From NCBI RefSeq assembly GCF_000411295.1, contig NZ_KE150422.1, positions 124,001 through 188,000 of the forward strand: a DNA stretch of 64,000 nt, read 5' to 3'. Source of the DNA: Paenisporosarcina sp. HGH0030. Its GTDB lineage: Bacteria; Bacillota; Bacilli; Bacillales_A; Planococcaceae. How positions within the stretch are numbered: the first letter of the stretch is position 1; each line of letters starts with the position of its first letter. Shown here in pieces: positions 42,943 through 50,868 of this stretch. Made by a program: the position numbers and the translations under genes. The notes beneath the pieces were generated by a model that saw only the letters and a program-made list of their open reading frames with translations, was not told the origin of the DNA and did no database searches.

Positions 42943-43687
42943 TGACATTGCCTCCTAGCAAAGACAGCACGTTCAAAATACGCTGGAAAAAGGTTTGCCT
43001 GCGATTGTCGCTATAAATTTCATTAAAAAACTCACCGTCTTTTATGAAAATGACACGGTCACAGTAACTTGCGGCAATTGGATCATGTGTGACCATGAGT
43101 ATCGTTGTTTTTTGTTCCTGATTTACCTTTGCCAATAGTTCTAGCACATCACGAGAAGCTTTAGAATCCAAGTTCCCGGTTGGCTCATCGGCTAAAATAA
43201 AGGTGGGATGATGAATGAGCGCCCGCCCAATCGCAGTCCGTTGTGCTTGTCCTCCAGAAATTTCATTCGGTCGTTTTTCAAGTATTTGTTCCAAGTTCAA
43301 TTTCTTCGCCAAATCCTCTATACGTCGCTTCATTTCATCTAGTGGAAGTCCATCCAGTGTTAATGGGAGAACCAAGTTTTCTTCCACTGTAAGCATTTGC
43401 AATAAATTAAAATCCTGAAAGACAAAACCGAGCTGTCTCCGACGAAAAAGAGCTAGCTCGGTTTTTGACATTTCATCTGGACGTAGCCCATCAATCGTTA
43501 GGGTACCTGAAGTTGCCGTATCAATCGTTGAAATTAGATTGAGCAGGGTCGTTTTCCCGCTACCTGAAGGGCCCATGACAGCAACAAATTCACCTTTTCC
43601 CACTTCAAAACTTATTTGGTTAATTGCACGATGCGTCACTTTCCCCTCGTACACTTTCGTCACTTCGTCCATTTTCAATATGCTCAT
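42914..43687 (-). CDS. bceA: BceA-type ABC transporter ATPase
   Basis: 257-residue ATPase partner of the BceB-like permease. Walker A GPSGSGKTT near residue 39, Q-loop QDFNLL, ABC signature EISGGQAQR, Walker B with D-loop ILADEPTGNLDS, and the H-loop MVTHDP are all intact. GAGGTG precedes the ATG at about ten bases. It overlaps the histidine kinase gene by 68 bases out of frame, an unusually long overlap, and bceB by 29. It energises peptide removal and flux-sensing through BceS. Confidence 0.93.
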   Translation of the reverse strand: MSILKMDEVTKVYEGKVTHRAINQISFEVGKGEFVAVMGPSGSGKTTLLNLISTIDTATSGTLTIDGLRPDEMSKTELALFRRRQLGFVFQDFNLLQMLTVEENLVLPLTLDGLPLDEMKRRIEDLAKKLNLEQILEKRPNEISGGQAQRTAIGRALIHHPTFILADEPTGNLDSKASRDVLELLAKVNQEQKTTILMVTHDPIAASYCDRVIFIKDGEFFNEIYSDNRRQTFFQRILNVLSLLGGNVNDLSTIRLS

Positions 43688-44699
43688 CTTCTGTTACACC
43701 TCGCTTTGCAGCTTCATGTTTATGGAATAAAACCGATACTGTCGTGCCTTTGCCTTGCTCAGACATTACACTCATTTCATGACCGAGTTTCCCACAAATT
43801 TCATTAGCTAAATATAAGCCCATTCCTGTACTTTCTCCTGTTTTCCGACCATTTTCCCCCGTAAAAAAAGCTTTCAAGACGCGGGGAAGATCGGTCGCAG
43901 GAATACCGATTCCTTCATCTTGAACAGAAAGGAGAACTTGTCCTTGTTGACAGGTTGCTTGAACATTTACTTTCTTGCCTTCTTCAAACGTGTATTTTAC
44001 GGCATTCGTGATAAACTGACCGATCACAAATTTCATCCATTTCTCATCTGTTGGCACGATAAATTCATCATCAATCGCAATCACTGGATACACATGATGT
44101 GTAATGAACAAGCGTTTATTTTCCGACACTACTTCCGACACCAATGTCTTTAGATGTACTTGTTCAATTTGCATATCCTGTTCAAACGTATCCAAGCGGG
44201 CATTCATCAAGACAGAATCAAGTCCGCGCTTCAAGCGGTCAATCTCTTCCTGCATACTTTTCTTATCGACATTGCCATCTTCTTGCAATAGCAATTCCAC
44301 GACAGATAGAGGTGTTTTCATTTGATGCACCCATTGATTCATGAATTGAAGATGGCGATGCTGGTTGGCGTAGAGTGCTTGAACTTCATTTTGGTACAGT
44401 CTATACAAGCCCTGTAAATACGCCTCTATTTGTTGTTGTTCGGGTGATTTCCCATCACGCTGCAAAGCCTCTTCCATGTGCTTGGGTGGAGACAATACTT
44501 TTTGATAAAATGCGTATCGTTTCACGAACCGACCAAATAAAAACGATAAAATCAGTAACGTGCTGATGACAACTGAATAAATAGCCGTATCGACATTGCG
44601 AAATCCATCCAACCAATACAGCAACATAATAAAGAGCACCATAATAAGTTGAAAAATCAAGTAAGCAGCATGTTCTTTCACAAAAAGCCGGAAATTCAT
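43620..44699 (-). CDS. bceS: BceS-type intramembrane-sensing histidine kinase
   Basis: 359-residue kinase with two close N-terminal helices (YLIFQLIMVLFIMLLYWL and YSVVISTLLILSFLFGRF), only a few residues between them and no sensory domain, the hallmark of BceS kinases that are controlled by the transporter. The H-box is HQMKTPLSVVELLLQ with the phosphoacceptor His, followed by N-box FITNAVKYT and ATP-lid motifs (DEGIGIP, GMGLYLAN). The last ~25 residues after VSVLFHKHE are extra and overlap bceA. It overlaps the regulator gene by four bases. Confidence 0.93.
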   Translation of the reverse strand: MNFRLFVKEHAAYLIFQLIMVLFIMLLYWLDGFRNVDTAIYSVVISTLLILSFLFGRFVKRYAFYQKVLSPPKHMEEALQRDGKSPEQQQIEAYLQGLYRLYQNEVQALYANQHRHLQFMNQWVHQMKTPLSVVELLLQEDGNVDKKSMQEEIDRLKRGLDSVLMNARLDTFEQDMQIEQVHLKTLVSEVVSENKRLFITHHVYPVIAIDDEFIVPTDEKWMKFVIGQFITNAVKYTFEEGKKVNVQATCQQGQVLLSVQDEGIGIPATDLPRVLKAFFTGENGRKTGESTGMGLYLANEICGKLGHEMSVMSEQGKGTTVSVLFHKHEAAKRGVTEDEHIENGRSDESVRGESDASCN

Positions 44700-45403
44700 G
44701 ACGACTCCTCCACACTTAATATGAAACGGTACCCAGCCCCTCTTACTGTTTCAATAGTTGAGGTGATTCCGTAGTCCTGTAATTTCTTCCTTACACGAGT
44801 CATATTAACGTTCAATGTGTTCTCATCGACAAACGCTTGGTCGTCCCAAAGTTCTTCCAGTAATTGCTCACGAGTGACCACTTTTGGTGACTGGGTCATT
44901 AATAGCTCAAGTATTGTACACTCACGTTTTTGCAGTGGAATTTCTTGCGAAGAAGTATGAAGTTCCATGCGCTCCAAATATAAACAGAGTTTGCCCGTTT
45001 TTATCGTTCGTTCTTCTTGTTTCGCTGCATATTCACCGTAAGTTCTTCGTAAATGACTTCTTATTTTGGCTAGGACGATTTCATAGTGGAAAGGTTTCGT
45101 GATGAAATCATCCCCGCCATTTTCAAGCGCAAACACTTGGTCCATGTCACCAGAACGTGCTGAGATAAAAATAATCGGGCACGTCGTCTTCATGCGGAAC
45201 TGACGACACCAATAGTATCCATCATAAGAAGGTAAATTAATGTCAAGCAAAATGAGGTGCGGATCGAACGCTTCGAATTCTTCTAAAATCAGTTCAAAGT
45301 CTTGAACCGTTTGCACTTCATAATGATATTTACGTAACGTATCGGCAAGCAGCGAGGCGATTTTCCGATCATCTTCAACGATATAAATGCGATGTGTCGA
45401 CAT
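44696..45403 (-). CDS. bceR: BceR-type OmpR-family response regulator
   Basis: 235-residue regulator: receiver domain with acidic pocket EDD (residues 10-12), phospho-Asp in ILLDINLPSYDG near residue 54, conserved Lys in FITKPFHYE, and a C-terminal winged helix (ECTILELLMTQSPKVVTREQLLEELW, NTLNVNMTRVRKKL). It activates expression of Bce-type transporters. GGGGGAGG precedes the ATG. The dyad TTCTTAA-N6-TTAAGAA lies 25-45 bases upstream of the start. It heads the bceRSAB operon. Confidence 0.93.
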   Translation of the reverse strand: MSTHRIYIVEDDRKIASLLADTLRKYHYEVQTVQDFELILEEFEAFDPHLILLDINLPSYDGYYWCRQFRMKTTCPIIFISARSGDMDQVFALENGGDDFITKPFHYEIVLAKIRSHLRRTYGEYAAKQEERTIKTGKLCLYLERMELHTSSQEIPLQKRECTILELLMTQSPKVVTREQLLEELWDDQAFVDENTLNVNMTRVRKKLQDYGITSTIETVRGAGYRFILSVEESS

Positions 45404-45427
45404 CTTGTCCTCCCCCTTAATATCTTT

Positions 45428-45447
45428 TTCTTAATTGTACTTAAGAA
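45428..45447. promoter_or_regulatory. Dyad TTCTTAA-N6-TTAAGAA before bceR
   Basis: A 7-base inverted repeat about 25-45 bases before the bceR start codon, in the leader or promoter region. It could be an operator for autoregulation, but Bce regulators usually bind direct repeats, so this is uncertain. Confidence 0.3.
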
Positions 45448-45511
45448 CAGCTCGAAGTGCTACTCTATGTAGATTATTCCGATGAAAGGAGAGAATGGAA
45501 CAATGGCGTAA

Positions 45512-45595
45512 TTCCAGGTAGACAGTTTGGTGTTCCGGGTAGACAGAATCGCCTTCTAGGTAGATAGTTTGGCCTTCCAGGTTGCACAAATTGGA
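45512..45595. repeat. 21-bp tandem repeat, four units
   Basis: Four imperfect copies of a 21-base unit run without gaps: TTCCAGGTAGACAGTTTGG-type units at 45512, 45533, 45554 and 45575. Each contains CC(A/G)GGTAGA(C/T)AG or a variant. The array lies in the 263-base gap between bceR and lplJ, between the bceR promoter and the lplJ terminator. A 21-base period is two helical turns and also seven codons. The only frame does not read as a real gene. Similar period appears at 56402. Confidence 0.8.
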
Positions 45596-45631
45596 TTTGG
45601 ACGACCATCCTGCTACCTCTTGTCCATAAAA

Positions 45632-45655
45632 AAAGCCTGACAGAAGTCAGGCTTT
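45632..45655 (-). terminator. lplJ terminator
   Basis: Ten-base stem AAAGCCTGAC with tetraloop and T-run on the minus strand, 11 bases after the lplJ stop. Confidence 0.85.
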
Positions 45656-45666
45656 CGTAATGAATA

Positions 45667-46656
45667 TTAATAAATCAACTGAAGGAATTCTTCTTTTGTA
45701 ATTCCGCCAAGGTACGTTGAGATTTCCATATCACCTAGCGCGTCAGAAATCGCCGCTTTATCGTAAGTCACACCGATGATTCGCTTCTCGATATCTGCAA
45801 CATCGCCTACTCCGAAGAAATCACCATAAATATTAGCATCTTCAATGACTCCGTTTTTCACTTGCAATCTCACGTCAATTCCACCAGTTGGGAATCTTTC
45901 TGAATGGGACATATTGAATGCCGGAGACTTGCCATAATTCCATTCCCAATTTCCATAACGTTTTTTTGATAGGGCTTTGATATTTGCCCAGTCCTCTTCA
46001 GTCAATTCAATTGTTTTAACTTCTTCTCCACCAAAAATTGAGTGGAGCAATTTCACACGAAACTCTTCAATTGTAATTTGCTTGTCCAAAAACTCGGTAA
46101 TATTTGCCACTCGACTGCGAATTGATTTAATTCCTTTTGATTCAATTTTGTCCTTGCGTACTTTTAATGCAGAAACCACTGCATCAATTTCAGTATTGAA
46201 CATTAATGTACCATGACTGAACATACGGCCTTTTGTTGTGAATTGGGCATTTCCAGAAATTTTTCTACCTTCGGCTAAGATATCATTGCGTCCTGACAGT
46301 TCTGCATCAACGCCCATTTCTTTCAGCGCATCCACAATTGGTTGCGTAAATTTCTTAAAGTTTCTGAAGCTGTCCCCATCGTCTTTCGTGATGAAACTGA
46401 AGTTTAAATTACCCAAATCATGATAAACAGCTCCGCCACCAGATAGTCTGCGTACTACGTGAATACCGTTAATATCTACGTAATCTGTATCAATTTCTTC
46501 AATGGTGTTCTGGTTCTTGCCGATAATAATAGCTGGTTCATTGATATAGAACAGAAAGAAAGAATCCTTTTCTATGTCCATTGTTTTTAGTGCATATTCT
46601 TCAATCGCCAAATTTATGCGAGGATCTGTAATTCCTTTGTTATCAATAAAATACAT
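45667..46656 (-). CDS. lplJ: LplJ, lipoate-protein ligase A
   Basis: 329-residue ligase attaching free lipoate (or octanoate) to GcvH and E2 subunits. The lipoate-binding loop is RRLSGGGAVYHDLGNLNFSF, with the catalytic lysine in KISGNAQFTTKGRMFSHGTLM, and the C-terminal accessory domain is present. It is divergent from yhfH, and in B. subtilis lplJ (yhfJ) is also close to yhfH. The start has AGGAGCG upstream. Confidence 0.95.
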   Translation of the reverse strand: MYFIDNKGITDPRINLAIEEYALKTMDIEKDSFFLFYINEPAIIIGKNQNTIEEIDTDYVDINGIHVVRRLSGGGAVYHDLGNLNFSFITKDDGDSFRNFKKFTQPIVDALKEMGVDAELSGRNDILAEGRKISGNAQFTTKGRMFSHGTLMFNTEIDAVVSALKVRKDKIESKGIKSIRSRVANITEFLDKQITIEEFRVKLLHSIFGGEEVKTIELTEEDWANIKALSKKRYGNWEWNYGKSPAFNMSHSERFPTGGIDVRLQVKNGVIEDANIYGDFFGVGDVADIEKRIIGVTYDKAAISDALGDMEISTYLGGITKEEFLQLIY

Positions 46657-46714
46657 GAGGGTATCGCTCCTTTTAGATGTTATTCATATTATATAGGAAT
46701 ATTAGGCGTTTGTG

Positions 46715-46744
46715 TTGACATTCGTTTAACTGTTATAATACAAT
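46715..46744 (+). promoter_or_regulatory. Promoter of yhfH
   Basis: Consensus TTGACA, 18-base spacer, TACAAT; an overlapping TATAAT at 46734-46739 is 13 bases from TTGACA and less well spaced. Transcription would start just before the GGAGGTCACC ribosome binding site. Confidence 0.65.
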
Positions 46745-46790
46745 ACCATATACGATAACAGTACTAGTACAGAAAAAGGAGGTCACCGAC

Positions 46791-46916
46791 ATGATTGAGA
46801 ATGTAGTAGAGTTTTTCAAGAACCTTCCCCCTAAGCAATGTGCCCAATGTGGAGAAAAAATCGAAGAACAGCATGAATGCTACGGTAATACATGCGATAA
46901 ATGTAATACTATTTAA
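46791..46916 (+). CDS. yhfH: YhfH-like 41-residue zinc-ribbon protein
   Basis: A tiny gene with an excellent GGAGGTCACC site. The 41 residues start IENVVEFFKNLPPKQC and carry two CxxC knuckles (CAQC and CDKC) about 18 residues apart, with an EEQHECYGNTC middle, matching the YhfH family and likely binding one zinc. Function unknown. It is divergent from lplJ and has its own promoter and terminator. Confidence 0.85.
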   Translation: MIENVVEFFKNLPPKQCAQCGEKIEEQHECYGNTCDKCNTI

Positions 46917-46927
46917 TTAAAAAAACA

Positions 46928-46955
46928 GCCGTTCAGGATTTACCTCCTGAACGGC
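46928..46955. terminator. Bidirectional terminator after yhfH
   Basis: Perfect 11-base stem GCCGTTCAGGA with a six-base loop and T/A-runs on both sides, between convergent yhfH and yhgE. Confidence 0.9.
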
Positions 46956-46962
46956 CGTTTTT

Positions 46963-49149
46963 TTATGCTTCCTGGACTTTTGAATAGCGTCGCTTGAACA
47001 AAATGACGAAATAAGTCATCGTGCATGCAGCTGCTGCTATAAAGAATGCCAGCAATATTCCGATATTCCACTGAATAAAGTCAATATCCGTTGAGGAAAT
47101 CGCAGCTTTGAATCCTTGTACGGAATAGGTCATCGGCAACCATTGGTTAAATATTTGCAATGGTTGCGGAATCATTTCGAGCGGGAACGTTCCTGCACTT
47201 GTAACCAGTTGCAAAATAAGAATGATGATGGCGACAAATCGACCACTGTCACCAAGAACTGAGACGAGCAATTGCACGATGGCTAAATAGGTGAAACTCG
47301 TCATGATGGCAATCGCAATAAACCATCCAAGATTTTCTGGATCTAATCCTAATCCGAAAATTAGGATTGCTACCGCAATCAGTGCTTGCACAACGCCAAC
47401 GATACCGAGAACGGTCATTTTACTCGTTGCCCATGCAAAACCACTTGTCGGTGGGATAGCTGTTTGTACCAGAGGGAAAACGATCGAAATTAGCAATGCT
47501 CCCACAAACAATCCAAGTGACAAGAAATATGGCGCAAATCCTGTTCCATAGTTTGGCACGTGATTGACAGCTGATTTTGTTACGCCAACTGGAGAAGAAG
47601 CCATGTCAATAGTATCTTCGTTAGCATTTACTGCGCTTGCTTCAGTAGAAGCATCTGCAAGTTTTTCTTGTAAAGAAGACGTACCTTCAGCTAGTTTCGC
47701 TGTCCCATCAACAAGCTCGGTGGATCCAGCAGCAAGTTCTCCAGATTTTGATGCAATTTGTGATGTACCTGAAGTTAACTCGTTCGAACCTTGAACAAGT
47801 TGTTGCAACCCGTTTGAAAGTTCATTACTGCCCGTAGAGGCACTTGCCAACCCGTTTTTCAAATCTCCCAACTTAGTCGAAAGGGTGTCACTTCCAGATG
47901 CTAAAGATGCAGCCCCTGTATTTAAAGCTTCGGAAGATTGAGTTAAGGTAGACAATCCATTCGCAAGCTCCTGATGACCTGTAGCTAATTTCTCTGCACC
48001 AGATGATGCTTGACTCATGCCGCCGCTTAGCTGTTCTGTTCCGACTTGTAACTCACCTAAACCTTGAGAAACTTGTGAACTTCCTTGTTGAAGTTGCTCA
48101 AGTGCCCCTTTTAAAGCGATTTGTTGCTCTTTTGGAAGGGATGCGAGAATCGGAGCCATTTGTTCAGATAAAGTTTCTAAACCAGCTGTTACTTGAGTAG
48201 ACCCCCCTGCCAATTTTCCAACAGATTGATTCGTCATGGTGGCACCTTGTTGCAGTTGGCTTAGCGCTTCATTGAGTTGCTGTTCTTTTTCATTTGCCGC
48301 CGCTAATCCATTTGATACTTTTGCGACACCTTGCGTATAAGACGCAACTCCATCTTGCAGTTGGCCTGCTCCATCTGCTGCTTTGCCAGCACCTTGTTGT
48401 AACTGACCCGCTCCTGCTGTAAGTTTCCCAAGTCCTTCATTTAATTCTGTTGCTCCATTTGATGCTTTTACGGCTCCTGAAGCAAGTGCTGTTGACCCAT
48501 CAGCCAATTGTACCGATCCACTTGCCAATTGTTCCAAGTAACCTTTCAAATCCGTCGCTCCAGAAGTAAGACTATCTGCTCCAGCCGATAATTTCTCAGC
48601 TCCGTCTGCAGCCTCCCCATACCCATTGCCCATTTTAGAAATGGAAGCGAAAAGATTTTCAGAGTAACTAGCGACGACTTGTTTATTTACTTCTGCACGA
48701 ATTTGTTCAATTGCTGACTCACCAATTTGTGCGGATAAGAAATTAAACCCTTCGTTCGGTTTGTATTCAATCATCAATTTTTCAGGTTTCTCATCTAAAA
48801 GTGTCGTTGCATGTTGAGAAAAATTCGAAGGAATCTCAATTACCATATAATAGTCTTGATTTTTCAGAGCTTCTTCTCCCTGTTTTTTTGACACTTCCAC
48901 AAAATGGAACTCTTGACTTTCTACCAGGTTCTTCGTGAGATCCTTCCCGACCGTTATGCGTTCCCCATCCAATTCAGCTCCCGCATCCTCGTTAACTATT
49001 GCTACTGGCAGTTCATTTAACTGTTCATAGGGATCCCAAAACGCCCATAAGAACATCCCCGCATACAATACCGGAATGAATAAAACCGCTAGGATTGGAA
49101 CAAGTAATTTACGGTTCTTAACAATGTTTAGAAATTCTTGTTTTATCAT
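46963..49149 (-). CDS. yhgE: YhgE/Pip-type ABC-2-like membrane protein
   Basis: 728 residues of the YhgE/Pip (phage infection protein) family. One N-terminal transmembrane segment (LLVPILAVLFIPVLYAGMF) leads to an extracellular part: an initial domain to residue ~180, then a long (~330-residue) array of short repeats with L..G...L..GA, ...QLxxGxxxL patterns forming an extended helical stalk. Five or so helices follow at the C-terminus (about residues 550-720). It resembles type VII-associated EsaA-like proteins in architecture. The upstream TetR gene probably controls it. AGGAGG precedes the ATG. Confidence 0.88.
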   Translation of the reverse strand: MIKQEFLNIVKNRKLLVPILAVLFIPVLYAGMFLWAFWDPYEQLNELPVAIVNEDAGAELDGERITVGKDLTKNLVESQEFHFVEVSKKQGEEALKNQDYYMVIEIPSNFSQHATTLLDEKPEKLMIEYKPNEGFNFLSAQIGESAIEQIRAEVNKQVVASYSENLFASISKMGNGYGEAADGAEKLSAGADSLTSGATDLKGYLEQLASGSVQLADGSTALASGAVKASNGATELNEGLGKLTAGAGQLQQGAGKAADGAGQLQDGVASYTQGVAKVSNGLAAANEKEQQLNEALSQLQQGATMTNQSVGKLAGGSTQVTAGLETLSEQMAPILASLPKEQQIALKGALEQLQQGSSQVSQGLGELQVGTEQLSGGMSQASSGAEKLATGHQELANGLSTLTQSSEALNTGAASLASGSDTLSTKLGDLKNGLASASTGSNELSNGLQQLVQGSNELTSGTSQIASKSGELAAGSTELVDGTAKLAEGTSSLQEKLADASTEASAVNANEDTIDMASSPVGVTKSAVNHVPNYGTGFAPYFLSLGLFVGALLISIVFPLVQTAIPPTSGFAWATSKMTVLGIVGVVQALIAVAILIFGLGLDPENLGWFIAIAIMTSFTYLAIVQLLVSVLGDSGRFVAIIILILQLVTSAGTFPLEMIPQPLQIFNQWLPMTYSVQGFKAAISSTDIDFIQWNIGILLAFFIAAAACTMTYFVILFKRRYSKVQEA

Positions 49150-49215
49150 CTAATTTCCTCCTAATACTTATTGACCGAATTTCTCAATTGGTCATTTTAT
49201 TTCAAAAAAAGAGTC

Positions 49216-49785
49216 TCACTTAATGAGACTTCGGAATATAGTGTCACGAAATACATCCACTATTTTTTCTTCCGGCAGCGCTTGCTCATGAGTTTTTTGC
49301 CAATCAACAGCAAAGGCCATATAGGCTTTAAAAATTAAATAGGCGACTAGTTCAACATCTACTACTCTTATTTCATTCTTGGCAATCGCCCGCTCGATAT
49401 GCTCTGCTATATAGCGTACAATTTCTTGTTCAACCTTTACAAGAACAGCCTGAACGACAGGCGTTTTCATATCTTTTTCTTCAGCAATCAACTTTGCAAG
49501 TAAAGCGTGTCGCTCCCGGAATTCCAGCATTTTCATTAATACGAGATGGGCATTTTTCTGGAAAGAGCACTGATCCGAAATGATGGCATCTTTTTCTGCC
49601 TTCATTTCATTAATCATCGTAAAGGCAATTTCATGAAACAATTCTTCTTTATTTGCAAAAAATGTATAAATCGTCCCTTTTCCTACATTTGCAACCTTCG
49701 CCACTTGATCCATGGTGGTCGCTTTATAACCAAATAAAGAAAATGATTTAGTTGCTGCTTCTAAAATTTCATGTCTGCGATCCAA
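49216..49785 (-). CDS. yhgD: YhgD-like TetR-family repressor
   Basis: About 189 residues. The N-terminal HTH is ILEAATKSFSLFGYKATTMDQVAKVANVGKGTIYTFFANKEELF (residues ~5-50; read as a typical TetR motif), the rest a helical ligand domain. I prefer the TTG at 49785 because GAGGTG lies six bases upstream and the protein then starts DRRHEILEAA; GTG at 49794 is the alternative. It sits 66 bases before yhgE and is expected to control it, as in B. subtilis. Confidence 0.85.
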   Translation of the reverse strand: MDRRHEILEAATKSFSLFGYKATTMDQVAKVANVGKGTIYTFFANKEELFHEIAFTMINEMKAEKDAIISDQCSFQKNAHLVLMKMLEFRERHALLAKLIAEEKDMKTPVVQAVLVKVEQEIVRYIAEHIERAIAKNEIRVVDVELVAYLIFKAYMAFAVDWQKTHEQALPEEKIVDVFRDTIFRSLIK

Positions 49786-49899
49786 TTCTTTCACCTCATC
49801 TCATAAAATTGACTAAAAAACCATATTGGTCATCTAGTCATAATCATAATAGATTCTTATGTTTTTTACAATAGGCAATTCATTACTGTCACTATTTGT

Positions 49900-50088
49900 T
49901 CATAAATCATTAATCCTTCTTAATATATAGTATGAACTGATAATGGCTAAAATGGTTGCAATAATGGAGCGAATGAATAGACTCATAATGCCATCAGCAC
50001 CAAAAGGATGGAAAATCATAATCTTCAACAGAAAATCAAAACACCAGATTAAAATGATGAAAATCATAAATTTCATAATAAGATACAT
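49900..50088 (-). CDS. Small two-helix membrane protein
   Basis: 62 residues, mostly hydrophobic: IMKFMIFIILIWCFDFLLKIMIF and SLFIRSIIATILAIISSYYIL are two helices with a short FHPFGADGIM turn and a basic C-terminus. TAGGTGG lies seven bases before the ATG. No homologue recognised. It starts the accessory stretch between yhgD and hemY that is absent from the B. subtilis order. Confidence 0.55.
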   Translation of the reverse strand: MYLIMKFMIFIILIWCFDFLLKIMIFHPFGADGIMSLFIRSIIATILAIISSYYILRRINDL

Positions 50089-50514
50089 AGTTTTCCCACC
50101 TACTATTACAATTTTTGATAGATTTACTAAACACTATAATACAATTTAAAGAGCTTTTTTAAAAAAGCCCTTACTTTCAACAATTGAAAAATCACAAAAC
50201 AGATTAGCGCCAACTATTATAATCAACTTTTATCTGGATTAACTTCCTATGATTCTAATCCTAACCGGAACTCGTGACGACAAAGGTTGAACAAATAAAG
50301 GGAAAAATCCTCAAATCATTACCCAAATTCACTCAATTCCTCACAATCCATTGCTTAAATTCCATCCCAATAAAAATACATTTGTGTTCTGTAACTTAAA
50401 CTTATCTTCTATTAGTTACCTACGATAAGTGAAGGTCTATATGTAAAAATTCGAATGCCTAAACTCATAGTCACCTACTACATACAATGTAAAAAACAAA
50501 AGGATGTTTGTGAA
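50089..50514. other. 426-base non-coding stretch
   Basis: I see no credible gene. It holds a 16-base palindrome GCTTTTTTAAAAAAGC at 50153-50168, an AT-rich centre and the leader of the epimerase remnant. No clear promoter, terminator or repeat otherwise. Confidence 0.5.
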
Positions 50515-50868
50515 TTGAAAGTTGTTGTCACGGGAAAAGCCGGATTTATTAGTTCCCATTTATTTGACGCGTTCATTTTGTCAGGAGTAAGTACGGCGAA
50601 AAAATCTTCCATCAATGAGCTTTTCAAGTTACTGGCAGATATTAATGGTATTAATATGCAACCACTCCATACTGCTTCTCCGGATGTAGATATCAAACAT
50701 AGTTGTCTTTTTAATAAAAACGCACATCAAGGGCTATATTGGGATCCTCTCGTTAAAATCCAAAAGGGAATGAATGATACCTATGCTTTTATCGATCTAA
50801 TTGACCGTTCATTTCTAGGTCCTTTCAATTTTCATTCCGATAGGAGTGGAGGATTTGACGCAAAATAA
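50515..50868 (+). pseudogene. Internally deleted NAD-dependent epimerase (GalE-like) remnant
   Basis: From the TTG start (AAAGGATG site) the frame reads KVVVTGKAGFISSHLFDAF, a slightly degraded Rossmann opening of a UDP-sugar epimerase (usual GGAGFIGSHL). About 17 residues on it jumps to SSINELFKLLADINGI and DVDIKHSCLFNKNAHQGLYWDPLVKIQKGM, the C-terminal third of the same family. The whole central part, with the catalytic SxnYxxxK, is missing, but the frame is preserved. About 117 residues instead of ~310. It overlaps the next gene by 14 bases. Enzymatically dead. Confidence 0.8.

Noticed and set aside
45512-45595. Possible CRISPR array
   Set aside because: The units are contiguous with no unique spacers and diverge between copies, so it is a tandem repeat; there are no cas genes in the window.
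47564-48200. Plus-strand frames opposite yhgE
   Set aside because: They are reverse readings of the repetitive yhgE stalk and carry no expression signals.
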